Positions 12,823 to 25,100 of a stretch of DNA of 64,000 bases are shown piece after piece. Origin of the DNA: Styela clava. Taxonomy: Eukaryota > Chordata > Ascidiacea > Stolidobranchia > Styelidae. Both the position numbers and the translations under genes were made by a program. Positions within the stretch are counted from its first letter, which is position 1; every line of letters starts with the position of its first letter. The DNA is taken from contig NC_135262.1 in assembly GCF_964204865.1 (NCBI RefSeq), positions 17,909,650 through 17,973,649 on the forward strand. The letters run 5' to 3'. Under the pieces are notes generated by a model, which saw nothing but the letters and a program-made list of their open reading frames with translations, was not told the origin of the DNA and did no database searches.

Positions 12823-15816
12823 TATGCCGTTGTTAACTTTCATTAAAATATTAGAAAATGTTTTCTATTATGAATATATAATTTTAATAACAATACACCT
12901 GCAAGATATGAATAAAAGGAAATATTTAAAAAAATTGTCATTTTAACTAAACAGCTAAAGACCAGGCGATCAAAATGTTATGCAATTGGCAATTGCCCAT
13001 ATTTCAAACAGTCTAATCCCCAATAATTACAATCATGCTGAAATCATAGCAAAAATACTTCTTTATTTAGCATCCTCAAAATCCACTTGGCAAATTCTAA
13101 TAGTTTATGTTGTTGACTTGTTGATAGTGTCAAATACTAAGTTATATATACACACTTGCACAGCAACATTCTTGACAAGATGCTAGTGATTTAGGATAAG
13201 ACAAATTGTACACAGAATCAAAATAACGATCAGATTTACTCTAATACTTTAGTCCAACAGAAGGATATATCCGTAGTACTAAGCTTGTTATAAAAAAAAA
13301 AGGCTTCAATAGTCTAAATATATATTCACTCAATACTAATAAGCATTAGACAGAAGCATCAAACTATAAACTAATCAATAACAGGCTGAATTGATTGAAA
13401 TAAAAACGGAAGCCTAATTAGGCTTCTAGTCGTGATCAGTCTTGGACTGATGAACATCTATATCATGTAGTAAATATTGATTACACCTACCATACTTATA
13501 AAAATAAGATAGAACATTTCAACAGAACGAATAGTCACTTATAGGCAACAATTCTATATGTTAGGCATTAATCAACTTAATTAACATTAGCCTTAGCTGA
13601 TTCACTGTTACAATAATAGGCATATAAAAGTTTTTAAACAGCAGTTAACCAAATGACAGAATGTACCCAATGAAATGACCAATTTTGCCCAATGTGTTAT
13701 ACCATGAGTGCCATTTTGATAGCAAAAAAATCAATGAATATTTTTGCATGCATTATGCAACAACAAAGTGTAAAATCAGACATAAATATTTCAGTATTGT
13801 CTACAATGCCTTTTCTATCATTTTGTATGAATAATCAAATATATTGCAATAACAGCACCACATATTCAAAAATAATATTATTAACAGCGTCAGCATTGAT
13901 CTTAATAGAATGCAAGAGTTGAATGATTTATGTAGGCCTATAGAATATCTTATAATGAAAGTATAGAGCTGTTAAATGGATACTTTATTAACAAATTTAG
14001 CAACCGACGAGTTTTTGAACCGTTTTCATCAGATGTAACAAATATCCACAATGAATATTTTCACAAGACGTTCTTATTTTTCTGAGAGTCGTAATCAATA
14101 TGGAAGTTCATTATTAATAATACTAAATGGTTACAAAATCAGCGTTCTATACCTGTACCATTTTAAGCATTTCACTATACTATACCGATGTGCCTATCCC
14201 TATTACAGCTACAATGGACAAAAGATGACCTGACCCCATGGCTAGCATTTGTTTTCCTATTGTTCAAATCTGCCTTGGAATGTATTGATGCTACATGTCC
14301 ACATGCTATTTGACATGAGGTCAAATTCAACTAAAATGATTCAACTAAAAATGGGGAGTAGCTCTTTTCAAACATTTGTATATATTGTGAAAAATTTATT
14401 GTGAAAAACAGAAATTGCTGCTTCAATTAGTAGTTAAAGATGATTCATGTACCAAACATTTGCTTTATGATATTGGCTGAGTCTACAATCACAAAAATAA
14501 CGGATATATTATCCCAAGACTAGGAAAACCTGGTTTTTATGTCCATACAGTCTATCTCTTTTTTATTTAATATACAATCATATTGTAGTATTCCAAACAG
14601 AAGATGAATATCTTTATAACAGAAGCTTAATAAGCCAGAATAATCCACTTAAAAGATTACTAAATCATGTTTGAACTATGGCAGTATTCTTCTGAAGTGG
14701 CCCTTTCACTAAAACATGGAAATTAACAGATCCAAACTTTTCACGATAAGAAATAATAGTAAACAGAAACTCTTCATAAAGTAGGCAAGGCATATATGCC
14801 TTATTATTAATAAAGCTAAAATATGAATTTCGACAAATATATTTTTCATTCCTCTAATCAACTGACAAGAGCTGCTGTATACAGCCTTTGTTGGAATATG
14901 AACTTTAAACATTAAATTGCTCCTTACATCGTATTCCAGCCTAAGGGTAAATAGTACTTTGATGACGTTTTGAAAAAATATTTGTGGAATGCTTAGGTGC
15001 GCCTCGTATTTGTTAGCAAATTAACCCGTCTGTTATGTACTTATACATACTTAAAGCCAAGGGTCGCTTTTGAAAGAACCTCATAGTTCATTATTAGCAA
15101 TATCTGAATATAATAGAAAATACATATAACTAGACATGCATGCAAGAAAAAAAGTATCAAGATAATCCAAAGATGACATTATTATATAATAAGTTATATA
15201 ACATTAAATAATGTGCAGTAAATTTACTAATGATAAACATTTAACAGTTCTGGCACAAATTTAAAAAACTAATATTAAATGACTATATTGTATCATGTAA
15301 AGATTAAGTCATTTATACATGTGAAATACTTGGAGTTCCTCTCTATTTATAAGCAACACATCTTCTCTCAACTTTCAAAAGTTGAAGAAATAGTCAACTG
15401 AAAAGTCAAATATTACCAATAGCATTGGCAACTCAGTTTTGAGACCCACTGGGCATCATACATAGCGAAACAAAAAACTTAAATTAGTAAGATCATTATT
15501 CCTCTCTATAACTTGCTTTACTGTTATTGGGCCTAGTAAGTTATTAAGACTACAGTTATGTATTAAATCATTACCGGTACTTTAATTTTAGAACTAGAAA
15601 AAAAGAGCATCATCTGTTATATAGCCTAGCCTATTCAATATTGTGAATTCATTTCATTTGACAATCATTACATGACCAATAAGAAAAGTGATCGAAATAA
15701 TATTCAAAGTTAGTTGAGCAATCTTATAAGAACTAATTAACTTCTATCGAAAGTATACACATAGTGAATTATCATATTATAAAATAAAATAGTGGATCAT
15801 AGACATGCCACTAGAG
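12823..15816. other. Upstream region of the NDE1-like gene; nothing else recognised
   Basis: Very AT-rich sequence upstream of the NDE1 start codon. It should contain the promoter and any noncoding first exon, but no specific site can be defended. No conserved exon or paired terminal repeat was seen. Confidence 0.35.
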
Positions 15817-16110
15817 CAGAAGTGGGCAACTTCTCTAGTCGGCGGGCCAGATGTGGGAAAATGAAGTTCTCGGCGGGCCGGATTATAACATGAATAGTAT
15901 TCAATATCTTAATCACATATTTAGTCGCTAATGCAAGAAAGAAAATTATAAATTTCGTTTAAAGTAAAGTTTAAACTACAAAAAAATACAGACCAAAAAA
16001 TTTATCATAATGTACTAAAAGTGTAATAATGTAATATCATAATGTACTGATGTACAGCCTGTGGGGCGGTCAAAATCTCGTCGCGGGCCGGACGCCGGCT
16101 GCATGTTGCA
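15817..16110 (+). mobile_element. hAT-like terminal fragment, right end lost
   Basis: It begins CAGAAGTGGGCAACTTC, followed by repeated GGCGGGCC-type subterminal words, and near 16080-16105 has CGGGCCGGAC and GCATGTTGC. These are inner parts of a hAT-like terminus and of its inverse, but the expected closing bases of the right terminal repeat and a matching target duplication are missing. It is a truncated non-autonomous element with no coding capacity. Confidence 0.5.
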
Positions 16111-16276
16111 AATACAAAAAATTGCTAATAACCTACCGGTAAATCTAAACATCAATAGCCAATCACAAGTTAAAAAGAATAGATAAACAATGCAGAAATG
16201 ACAAAATAGAACAACTGTTGATTAGCAACATCTAGTGAGTGCCAGCATGATTAAAGTATTTTTCTGACATGTAGGC

Positions 16277-16689
16277 CAGCCTATCCCAAAGGGTACACCG
16301 CAGCGACTTGCTAAGTCTTAAGAGCGCCCCAAAAAATTAACAAAATTGTGTTAAACATACGGTAACGAATATATGATTGAATATTTTACATATTGTATTC
16401 ATTATAAATGCTTTGTTTCTTATTTTAAATGCTGTGTATATAAATCAGAAATTCATTTTACCTTTCTATGTCGTTTACTATATACAGATATATAACTTGG
16501 CGTCTGCCTTTATTGTTACGTAAGAATAGACTAGACATAGACACTACTTGCAGGTATTTTTCGAACTGCAGTTTATTTATCTTTTGAACCTGATTTAGCC
16601 GACATGAGTGATTCTTTTGTGTAAGTGCACCGTGATTTTATTTCCCTGATAATTTGGCGCCAAACCAAAAAAAAGTTTGGGAACCGCTG
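16277..16689. mobile_element. hAT-like MITE with perfect 8-bp target duplication
   Basis: The 413-base element starts CAGCCTATCCC and ends TTTGGGAACCGCTG, imperfect inverted ends of hAT type. It is flanked on both sides by ATGTAGGC (16269-16276 and 16690-16697), an exact 8-base duplication as hAT transposases make. There is no coding potential. A second member of the same family lies at 27433-27798, sharing inner words such as TTGCTAAGT and GATAATTTGGCGCCA. Confidence 0.8.
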
Positions 16690-17179
16690 ATGTAGGCTAT
16701 ATAGCTTGGCGTCATTATTGATGTGCATATATATCTTTTTACCTTTAGAATTCAAATTTTCTCCTCAATGAATAAGAAATTATATTTCAATATAAAGTTT
16801 TTTCCGCCTTTTGTTTTCAAACAGTTGCATTCCAGGAATTTCTGGAAGTTAATTCTTCATGTACTTTCAGACTTTAGCTATTATTTGTATTTAATGGGGC
16901 AAATATAATGATTTTCAGAAGGATTTAGAATATATATATCTATTTGAAAATCCAGGCATTTTGCATTGAACATAAAAAACACATTTACTGTAACTACACG
17001 AATCACATGGATTTCTTTGCTAAACTTTTTAAATATATTAAATAGCAAATATCAGTAATATTGGGTTAGAATTGATGAAACTTCGGTATGTGATTGAGAT
17101 CATGTTAAACAAGTAAAATCACGTACTGAAGTAGTTTGATGATGCTGAGATCGAACACAAAAGTGGCACCAAACTAATT

Positions 17180-17422
17180 CAGTATAGCACACTATCCAAA
17201 TTCCAAGAATTTCCCTCCAAGGAAAGGAAGGAATTCAATGATGACGTTACTAGAGTGCGCTTCTTTGTAGTATTTTGCGCAACTTCATTATACTGCATTA
17301 TTACCGATATTGAGGGACAACAATGTCCAGACGTCTCCCAAAGAAGGGGTGTCTGATCATCTGTAAAATGGGTTTCTCTGAAACGGGACAATGTCACCCG
17401 ATTTGTATAGTGTGCTGTACTG
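17180..17422. mobile_element. 243-bp MITE with 5-bp target duplication
   Basis: It begins CAGTATAGCACACTATCC and ends, read inverted, CAGTACAGCACACTATAC, near-perfect terminal inverted repeats of about 20 bases. Both ends abut TAATT (17175-17179 and 17423-17427). A five-base duplication does not fit hAT and suggests another cut-and-paste superfamily. It is non-coding and the superfamily is not assigned. Confidence 0.7.
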
Positions 17423-17897
17423 TAATTCTGAACGAAAATTTATTTCATTCTTGCCATCTCTTGTCTCATTTTATACAGCAAATTCTGAAGTTGAAAGATA
17501 TTCATCAATATTTAACAACATCATTCGACCTTCTATGAAATCACCTTAAAATTGGCCAGAACCAACTTAACAATGTAGACGACTTTAAAGAAATGCAAAA
17601 TTTGGAAACACAAAAAATAAGCAATAGTCGGGTCTCATGTACTTTCTTACCTGAATAACTTCTAGTGGGCGTGGCGTAACAATTTTTGGATATATGATTC
17701 CTGACCCCCACCTGATGACGTCATCCAAAAATTACGTCACTGGCTACTCTCAGACTCTTAACTCAGCTGTCTTCTCGCACAAACTGATTAGAAGGCATTT
17801 CCCAGTCAGATCTGTCAGACTGTGCTTCAAATTGCAGATCACTCCATCCTGCCATCACTTTACAGCTTTAATACAGTTGATACTGTATACAGGTACC

Positions 17898-17935
17898 GTA
17901 CCGTACCGGTATGCTGTCTGATACCGGTACGGTAC
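17898..17935. repeat. Perfect 15-bp inverted repeat with 8-base loop
   Basis: The arms at 17898-17912 and 17921-17935 are exact inverse complements built of CCGGTA/TACCGG words, with the loop GCTGTCTG between. Several further GGTACC and ACCGGT words sit alongside, so this may be slipped short-repeat DNA and not a functional hairpin. Confidence 0.65.
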
Positions 17936-18466
17936 CGGTAACGTTTGTCTGTATGTTCGCATCTCATTTTGACACCCCCAATACTGCAATATGACTTTTG
18001 TGCTACCAACCCCTCTCCGCCTTTCAAGTCAAATATAAACTTCTCGAATCATTGAGGACGAGGTGTAAATACAGACCCAAATGCTAATGGTCCGGATAGC
18101 CTACATGACACACATCCCACATTCTAATCTTGAACTAATGAAAGCTGGAAAGGTTGAGACAATTTTTTTTACATCTTTTGAGTTATTTTGAACCCTATAA
18201 ACTACGCCGACAATTCCAAATCCCGAAACCGGGGGCCGTGTCCCCCAATGGGCCACAATACCAAGCACATTATTGATTTTAATGCAACTTTTGAACTTGG
18301 TTGGCATAATTTTCCTTTGTTTCAAAATTCTCCGTTTCCCAGTTCTTTCCCAGTTTGGTAACCGGATGAGTGTTCAATTTACATCCGCTAGGGGCGCAAC
18401 GCGAATGTAGTATTTTTACCACTGTCTCCCCCCGAGTTCGCTGATTTACCTAGAAAATTGCCTAAG

Positions 18467-18740
18467 GGTATATAAAATGCCCTTTGCAAGATATCTACAG
18501 ATCCGTTCCGGTAGGTTTGGGTAGATATTCTACGCCGTTTCAATAATTTAGGGGCCGTTCCGGTATCTATGGGAACTGCCCCCTTCCCAACTTCACTGTT
18601 TTAACTGGAGCCTGGAGGTATATCAAATTGCCTTTACAATATATCTACAGGTCCATTCTGGTAGGTTTAGGTAAATTTTCTAAGCTGTTGGGCCCGTTCC
18701 GGTAATTTAGCGGCCGTTCCGGTAATTAAAGGAACCCGCA
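18467..18740 (+). repeat. Two diverged direct copies of a repeat with about 148-bp spacing
   Basis: Copies starting near 18467 and 18615 share the order GGTATAT, ATATCTACAG, TCTGGTAGGTTT or its variant CCGGTAGGTTT, then GGCCGTTCCGGTA. They differ at many sites, so the duplication is not recent. There is no open frame or terminal structure; this may be part of a longer dispersed repeat. Confidence 0.6.
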
Positions 18741-18762
18741 GACAAGGTGTTTTCATTTTCTT

Positions 18763-19541
18763 GTGCATGAATTGTTTGATCATAATGAAATTTGGAATTA
18801 ACAAATCAAATTAACACTATAAATACTGAAATACCTCTCTGCTCCGCAAATTCTAACTTTTGTTGTTCAGTAGTTTGTTGACAAGGCATCTGGCCTGCAG
18901 ATAGCGGTCAAACCTCTAACTAAACCTAGTTTACTTCCCCAGGATAAATAATATGTAAATCTTATCTTATCTCATCTTAATCAAGAAGACAGTTTCACAG
19001 AATTCTCCATTTTTAATTTGTGTGTATCATGGAGTTTTCAAAATAAACTATCTATCTACAAAAGAAGACAGCTTCATTAAACATTACCAACGAATCAGCA
19101 TTATCATCTGAGAACTGCAGAACTAGGGACCTCGAAGTTGGAGATTTAGTCTAATAGGTGTGGGAGAATCAGTACAGCAGTCTTAGCGCCTAACGCGGAA
19201 AGCCACACGGTGCGCGATTTTAATGACACTATAATCAAACAATCCATACGTACATTTCGTGTCCAATAATTAATAGTAAAATTAATATTTGTTCTGTTCA
19301 TATTTATGAGCCAATGCTCTAGGTAGGATAGTAACTGTATCTTTACCGTGGATTATATTTGGCGTCCTTCTTGTTCGATCTTATGTCTGCATTTGTTCTC
19401 CAGATTATGCCAAGTTCGAATTTGCTATATTGGCGAATACTGGTAGGCAATGGGGCCATTATTCTTTTACCGTCTAGTCAATTTTCAGCATTTATGATAA
19501 CCAAGTGTAAGCAATTGCTTATCAACTTTTTTAATTTTTAG

Positions 19542-19577
<36 letters not shown>

Positions 19578-20090
19578 TATTGTAATGCTTTTCAATTTTT
19601 TATGTTAAAAATTAGCCGTTGTATTTTTTACTTCATTTTTTAGCAGACCTATGACCTGTGCCATATTTGACAGCATGTAACAAGAAGGATAATATTAAAG
19701 CTAAAACAATATAGTGGTTGAACTCTTTTCCGATGTGACGCCTTGGTTGAAGTTGCTGAGAAGTCATTATCTAATAGAAGTGGTTGTAATACCTACCGAC
19801 AAGGCAGGGAACTCGATATCTTACTATAAATGGCATCAATGTTTTCAGTAATTCTGGGAGCAGTTAATCTAATTTCAAATCTATCTAACTCCAAAAACTC
19901 TAAATGACTTCAATTTTGGTAAAATATAATCTTTTGTCACACTCTCTTATTCTTGAAGTGATCATTCGTTTGAGATTAATAAATGTCGGTCTTCAGATTA
20001 CTGATCTGCAACCACAGTATAATCAAGCCATATACTAAATACTTCATCAGTTTTGATTTTCAATTTTAGTGACTTCAACCGCCTCAAAAT
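18763..20090. other. Gene-poor AT-rich DNA with a (TA)n microsatellite
   Basis: A TA dinucleotide run lies at about 19541-19577. Short tail-like words (ATAAACTATCTATCTAC near 19050, ATCTTATCTTATCTC near 18960) resemble the 3' ends of non-LTR elements but no body is attached. No exon was recognised. Confidence 0.45.
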
Positions 20091-20099
20091 CGATAGGAC

Positions 20100-20600
20100 A
20101 AAATTTCATCAACCGTACTTCTTCCTTTTAGTGTTTAGCTTTTTAGTGACCTCAGCCACCCCATCACCCGTCGGAAGAAATTCCATCCACTTCTTCCTGT
20201 TAGTGTTCAGCTTTTCAGTGACCTCCGCCACCTCATTATTCGACGGAAGAAATTTCATCCACTTTTTCCTTTTAGTGTTCAGCTTTTTAATGACTTCAAC
20301 CACCTCATTATTCGTCGGAAGAAATTTAATCAACTTCTTTCTTTTAGTGTTCAGCTTTTTAATGACTTCAACCACCTCATTATTCGTCGGAAGAAATTTC
20401 ATCCACTTCTTCCTTTTAGTGTTCTGCTTTTTAGTGACTTCAACCACCTCATTATTCGTCGGAAGAAAATTCATCCACTTCTTCCTTTTAGGGTTCAGCC
20501 TTTTAGTGTCTTCAGACACCTCACCACCCGTCGGAGGAAATTTCATCCACTTCTTCCTTTTAGTGTTCAGCCTTTTAGTGTTTTTTAATTTTTCACCTTT
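20100..20600 (-). repeat. Minisatellite of exactly 72 bp, open on both strands
   Basis: The word GGAAGA or its variant recurs at 20173, 20245, 20317, 20389, 20461 and 20533, spaced 72 bases each time, for about seven units. Because 72 is a multiple of three and no unit has an indel, a frame stays open on each strand: 245 codons on plus (20053-20790) and 145 on minus (20109-20546). The minus frame reads as a basic 24-residue repeat of the type KFLPTNNEVVEVIKKLNTK; the plus frame is hydrophobic and Phe-rich. Upstream on the minus strand stops appear quickly and no splice context was established. It is safest called a minisatellite, possibly a repeat exon. Confidence 0.75.
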
Positions 20601-21552
20601 GCGAACACTTCAACTTCCGTTTTTCCTCCACTTCATCCGTTTCTTCCTTCAGCCTTTCAGTCTTGTCCGTAGTTTGGTGATGGTTTCTTCATTCGCTGCA
20701 GTGTGTCACATGCAACGACTTTCCCCATCAGCGCGTTCGAACACGCATGGCCGAAACTGGCGACGGGAAGATAATGATCTTTTTTCTTAGATATTAATAT
20801 ATATATATGCGCTTGTATGTAAGCTTATCATGTTAAACATAGCCCAAATAATACATCACCACTTGACGTACTGTTTATGCGTGGACTGCTTGCAACTCGC
20901 AAAAAGAAGATTGATGAAATAAATATTGAATATTTGACACCTATCCCACACGGAAAAAATACGAAGTGGGATAGGCAAATAATTTTTAAAATTGTGTACG
21001 TGACGATGGTGGTAGAATAGAATACCAATACTGTATTTTTGTTATTACTCTCATCTCTGACGGGCATTGTTACCCGATTGACACGCTGTGCTCCACTATA
21101 TTATTTAATCTTTTTATTTTTTTTTCTTACTTTCTGAAAGTGAAATACGATGATAAGTCGCTGGGATGTTCACGTAACAATTGACTGTTCATGGTTAGCT
21201 ATTTGCACGTCAAGAGTAGATTCATTTATCAGACCGATATTACAATGTGACTGCCAGAGCAGCTAAATACAATCATAATTAAAATAACTCACTTATACAG
21301 CTAAATACAATTATAAAAAAACTGACGAGGGCGATTCAGGACTTTCTGCAACATGGACATATAATGTGCATAACGTCGTATGCTATACTTTCTGGCAAAC
21401 AGGTTCTGTGGCTCCATTTTCGACAATTTACATACATACTGCTTGTTTCTTTTTGAATCATAGGAAAACATTCCTACGATGTCTGTGTATCAATCATAGT
21501 TAATCTGGCGAAAGAAGAGATTCAGTGTGACTTCGGCATCTCCTATGCTGTT
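20600..21552. other. No gene recognised; short hairpin and direct repeats
   Basis: A perfect 10-bp inverted repeat CCTATCCCAC / GTGGGATAGG sits at 20940-20949 and 20966-20975 with a 16-base loop. A direct repeat ACAGCTAAATACAAT occurs once near 21300, with a close match near 21260. Neither has an evident function. Confidence 0.4.
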
Positions 21553-21890
21553 GTGTAGATCAGGGCTTTTCAAACTAGGGGCCGCGAAACGAATTTTAGG
21601 GGCCGCAAAAAGAGCACCAGTTTTACACAAAGTACTATATCTATTGTACTTTTCCAGACTCTTGATTCGAAATAAAATCATTAAAAATAATGTGAAACAA
21701 AAATTTCAGATTCCTAATGAACACATCATCATACTGTGTAAATAAGACAGTGTCTTCAATTTTATTTCGACAATAACACTAGGGTTTATTCTGGGGTGAT
21801 GTAGAGAATAACGAGATTTTTATTATGCCAAATATGAATAGCCTAGGGATTTCCATTACTTATAAATAGCAAGTCTTCATTCAAAATAAC

Positions 21891-22149
21891 TGTAGTGTCT
21901 CGCCTCTATCTTCAATGTTCTTTATCTTGCTAAGCTTTCCTCAAGGCAACACACGATATTTGCACACAAAATAGGAGGCTTTTACTGCTACAATTCAGTA
22001 TGCACAAAAGTAACTGATACAACTTAATAAACAGCGAATAACACCATACAATAGAACCAGCACCAGCCACGCCGTCAATGTCCTTCTGCTCCCCTTGGCA
22101 TTTATAAATCAATCATGCAATTCATGACCATCGGACCATGAACACTACA
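21891..22149 (-). repeat. Ty3/gypsy LTR, downstream (3') copy
   Basis: The 259-base LTR has ends TGTAGTGTCTCG and GAACACTACA. It matches the copy at 26282-26566 with few substitutions but lacks a block of about 26 bases near the CGCGCAGGACT segment. It is bounded by ATAAC (21886-21890), repeated beyond the other LTR. On the inner side the minus strand shows a purine run (AAAAGGAGGGA), the expected polypurine tract, confirming this is the 3' LTR. Confidence 0.9.
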
Positions 22150-25100
22150 TCCCTCCTTTTGTTGCGGGTAGATGGTAAACTAGACTTATTTCATTACAAA
22201 GTCTTTAAATCTGGAAGGCAGTTTTCGTTCTCGCCTTGGACGCTCATAAGGCTGAGTAATTGGTTCCTCCGAACTTGGCCTGGTCCACGGCCTGGAGCAA
22301 TTTGCGACTCTTTGGCATTATTGTCAATTTTATTCTGGATGTCTTCTTCGTATTTCTTTACAAATGTTGAATTGCGACGAAATTCTTTTCCCTTTTCATC
22401 TCTGACTGTGACTTCCCCTCCTTCCTTCTTGACGATTTCACACGGATATTTATTGAAGTTTGTCGACATCTTGTCAACTTTCTCTTGCTTAACGAGCACC
22501 GAATCTCCGACCTCAACATCTTGTAAAATTGATCTGTTGTAATCTGAGTAAAATTTCCCTTGTAGCTTGTTTCTCCAGTCTCTGTCTCTGTGTTCTTCGC
22601 CGGTTATGTTGTATTTTGGTCTGATTTCTGGAAGCTTTGTTCTCATCTCTCGACCAAACATCAAATAATATGGCGATACTCCTGTCGTTGTATGCGGTGT
22701 AGACCTGTATGCAAGTAGAAATTTGTTTAATTCAGATTTCCAATCTTTACCTTCTACTTGGGCTATTCGTATGGCTTTCATTAAACTTCGGTTTTGTCTC
22801 TCCACCTCGCCGTTCGCTTGTGGTCACAATGGAGTAGTAGATTTATGTTGAACTCCATGTTCGTCTAAAAATGATTTGAATTCATTAGATACAAGCTGTG
22901 GTGCATTGTCAGTTCTTAACGTAAGTGGAATTCCGTAACGTGAAAATATGGTGCTCAACGCTTCTATTATTTTCTTACTTGTTGTCGACCGCACAATTAC
23001 AATTTCATAAAAACGACTGTAGTAATCTACAATTAGCCTACCAGTATGTTATCACCAGAAGGCAAAGGTCCTAAAACATCGGCACAACAATCTATCCAAG
23101 GTCCACTGGGTGGTCGTGTTCGCGTCATTGGTTCAGGCGGACTATACGAACTTGTTACCTGACATCCATGACATACTTTACATTTTCGTTCAGCATCACG
23201 ATCAATGTTTGGCCACCACACTTTACTTCGAAGTCGATTTTTCGTCTTCACAATTCCTTGGTGTCCTTCATGTGCAAGCTCTAGAACACGTTTTCTGAGT
23301 ATCTGTGGAATTACAATTCTCGTACCACGTAAAATTAATTGACCACAAATACAAAGTTCATTCTTCACATGCAAAAATGAATTACCACACGTTGACCAAT
23401 TCTGTGATTTAATGCAATCTCTCACAATTTGCAATTCAGGGTCTTTAGCAGATGCCTGCTCAATTTCATGTGGCGTCAAAGCAATCGGGCAACTACTTTG
23501 CACAACCATTCGTATGAAGAAATCATATTCCGCTGTTGTATCACGCTGGACAGGCGCATTAAGACGAGATAATACATCAGCAATATTATTCTTACCCGGT
23601 CGGTATATTACCTTGAAGTCATACGCTTGCAATCGCACTACCCATCGTTCAATCCTTGCTGAGGGCTTTGAAGTTTTAGAGTATATGCATTCCAAAGGTT
23701 TGTGATCGGTTTCAAGTTCAAATTTCCTGCCAAAAATATACAAGTTAAATCACTCACATGCCCACACTATAGCCAAAGCTTCCTTTTCCGTCTGGCTATA
23801 TCGTCTTTCTATGTCTGACATTGTCCTCGAAGCATACGAAATTACTCTCCAAATTCCGTCTTGCAGTTGGGTTAAAGCGGATCCTAGTCCTGTCGGTGAA
23901 GCATCTGCAATTATTCATGTCCTGCAGTCAGATCTGAAATAAGCTAATGTGTTTGCATTAGTTAACGAACGTTTCAATCTTTCGAATGAATTTTCACATT
24001 GCTTATCCCAATCAAATTTAGAATTTTTCTTAGTCAATGCACGTAAAGGCGCTGCAATCGAAGAAAGGTTTGGTATAAACTTTGCACAATATTGAACAAG
24101 ACCCATAAAAGATTTTACTTCTCTGGCATCTTTTGGTCGTCGTGCATTTCTTACTGCCGCCACCTTTTCCTCACAAGGATCAATACCTTGACTTGTGAGC
24201 TTATGACCAAAAAACTTGATCTCAGGAAGTCGAAATTGACATTTCATACCATTCAGTGTTAGACCGGCTTTGTCCAATTTATCAAGAACATTAAATAATC
24301 TTTCATCATGTTCCTTCACATTCCGCCCATGGATAATGATATCGTCCGTTATGTTTGCGACACCCCGACAGTTCTTCACAACGTCTCTGATTATTTGCTG
24401 ATACTTTTCTGGTGCAGATGATAAACCAAACATAAGTCTTTTGTATCTAAAAATTCCATTATTAGTTACGAACGTTGTGATATATCGGCATTTCTCATCA
24501 AGCAATATTTGATGAAACCTCCATTTCAGATCTAACTTCAAAAATACGGCGCTTCCGCTCAAGTCGTGGAGTAAGTCTTCAACAGTCGGTATAGGTTGCC
24601 TTTCACGGAGTATGGCTTGGTTAGCTCGGCGCATGTCAACACAAATTCTAATATCTCCATCCTTTTTATGATCTACAGTTAAAGGCAAAATCCAGGTACT
24701 TGGACCTTCAGGCGCTTTTTCGATTATGTCTGCTTTCAGCATTTCATCTATTTTTGCATCTACTTTGTCTCGCAACGCATATGATATACGGCGCAGAGGT
24801 TGAGCAATTGGTTTAACAGTTTTGTCAATATTCAAAGTCAATTTGTAATCTTTTAAAAGGCCAATTCCTTCAAACAATTTTCCATACTTGGGAAATATGT
24901 CAGAATTTGAAGTATCAATAGTTTTGGAACTCACTGCATTCACGGGCCCCACTCTTAATACATTAAGTTTTGTTGCAGCTTCTTTTCCTAACAAAGTGTG
25001 ACAATTGCCTTTGACAACAACAAAACCAGTCCGACATTTACTTTCATTATTCAAAACGAAAACATTAGCAGTAAACGTACCTAAGACTTGAAGTGGTTTA

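Noticed and set aside
20053-20790. 245-codon plus-strand open frame across the minisatellite
   Set aside because: The length follows from the 72-bp period being a multiple of three; the product is a Phe-rich hydrophobic repeat with no family resemblance.
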